Below are positions 5,693 to 5,699 of a stretch of 5,699 bases of DNA, in pieces; positions within the stretch are counted from its first letter, which is position 1, and every line of letters begins with the position of its first letter. The DNA is from Rhabdothermincola sp036846205 (GTDB lineage: Bacteria; Actinomycetota; Acidimicrobiia; Acidimicrobiales; Acidimicrobilacustridaceae): the NCBI RefSeq assembly GCF_036846205.1, contig NZ_DAIUCK010000144.1, positions 1 to 5,699 of the forward strand, given 5' to 3'. The translations under genes were made by a program, and so were the position numbers. A model generated the notes under the pieces. That model saw nothing but the letters and a program-made list of their open reading frames with translations. It was not told the DNA's origin and did no database searches.

Positions 5693-5699
5693 ACCCCCC

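Overview
This is a GC-rich stretch of bacterial chromosome that looks actinobacterial. The evidence is the very high G+C with strong third-position bias, an F420-type luciferase-like oxidoreductase, a GTG-initiated gene with no ribosome binding site and a TANNNT box at leaderless spacing, and proteins that resemble mycobacterial Fad enzymes. The acyl-CoA dehydrogenase plus 90-aa protein plus luciferase-like enzyme cluster would fit an Acidimicrobiia-like or other environmental actinomycete, but the lineage is inferred and not proven.

Layout. The left edge (1-186, +) is the last 61 codons of an FtsX-type ABC transporter permease. It ends at a perfect 10-bp-arm hairpin (194-232), which also closes the convergent gene on its right, so it is probably a shared terminator. 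Two leftward genes follow: an acyl-CoA synthetase (2988-1366, -) and, downstream of it, a short-chain dehydrogenase of the peroxisomal MFE-2/HSD17B4 and Rv0148 type (1159-242, -). The 206-base gap between them holds two copies of a 64-bp repeat, 83 bp apart, each folding into a long interrupted hairpin. A 139-base divergent intergenic region (2989-3127) then separates the leftward pair from three rightward genes: an acyl-CoA dehydrogenase (3128-4300), a 90-aa protein of unknown function (4338-4610) and an Rv3520c-family F420-dependent oxidoreductase (4658-5692). The gaps of 37 and 47 bases suggest one operon.

How the genes may work together. The synthetase would activate a carboxylic acid to its acyl-CoA, the dehydrogenase would introduce the alpha,beta double bond, and the short-chain dehydrogenase would oxidise a 3-hydroxyacyl-CoA. 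No enoyl-CoA hydratase or thiolase lies in the window. The synthetase resembles the FadD19 type. The dehydrogenase lacks the usual C-terminal catalytic Glu and carries one in helix G, as mycobacterial FadE26 (ChsE4) does. The oxidoreductase resembles Rv3520c, which sits in the cholesterol regulon of Mycobacterium tuberculosis. Together these point to breakdown of a branched, steroid-like or other bulky acyl chain; the substrate is an inference.

Most worth a second look: the duplicated hairpin element at 1208-1354, the 15-bp palindrome at 3060-3074 between the two divergent promoters, the predicted leaderless start of the dehydrogenase, and the unidentified 90-aa protein placed between two redox enzymes.
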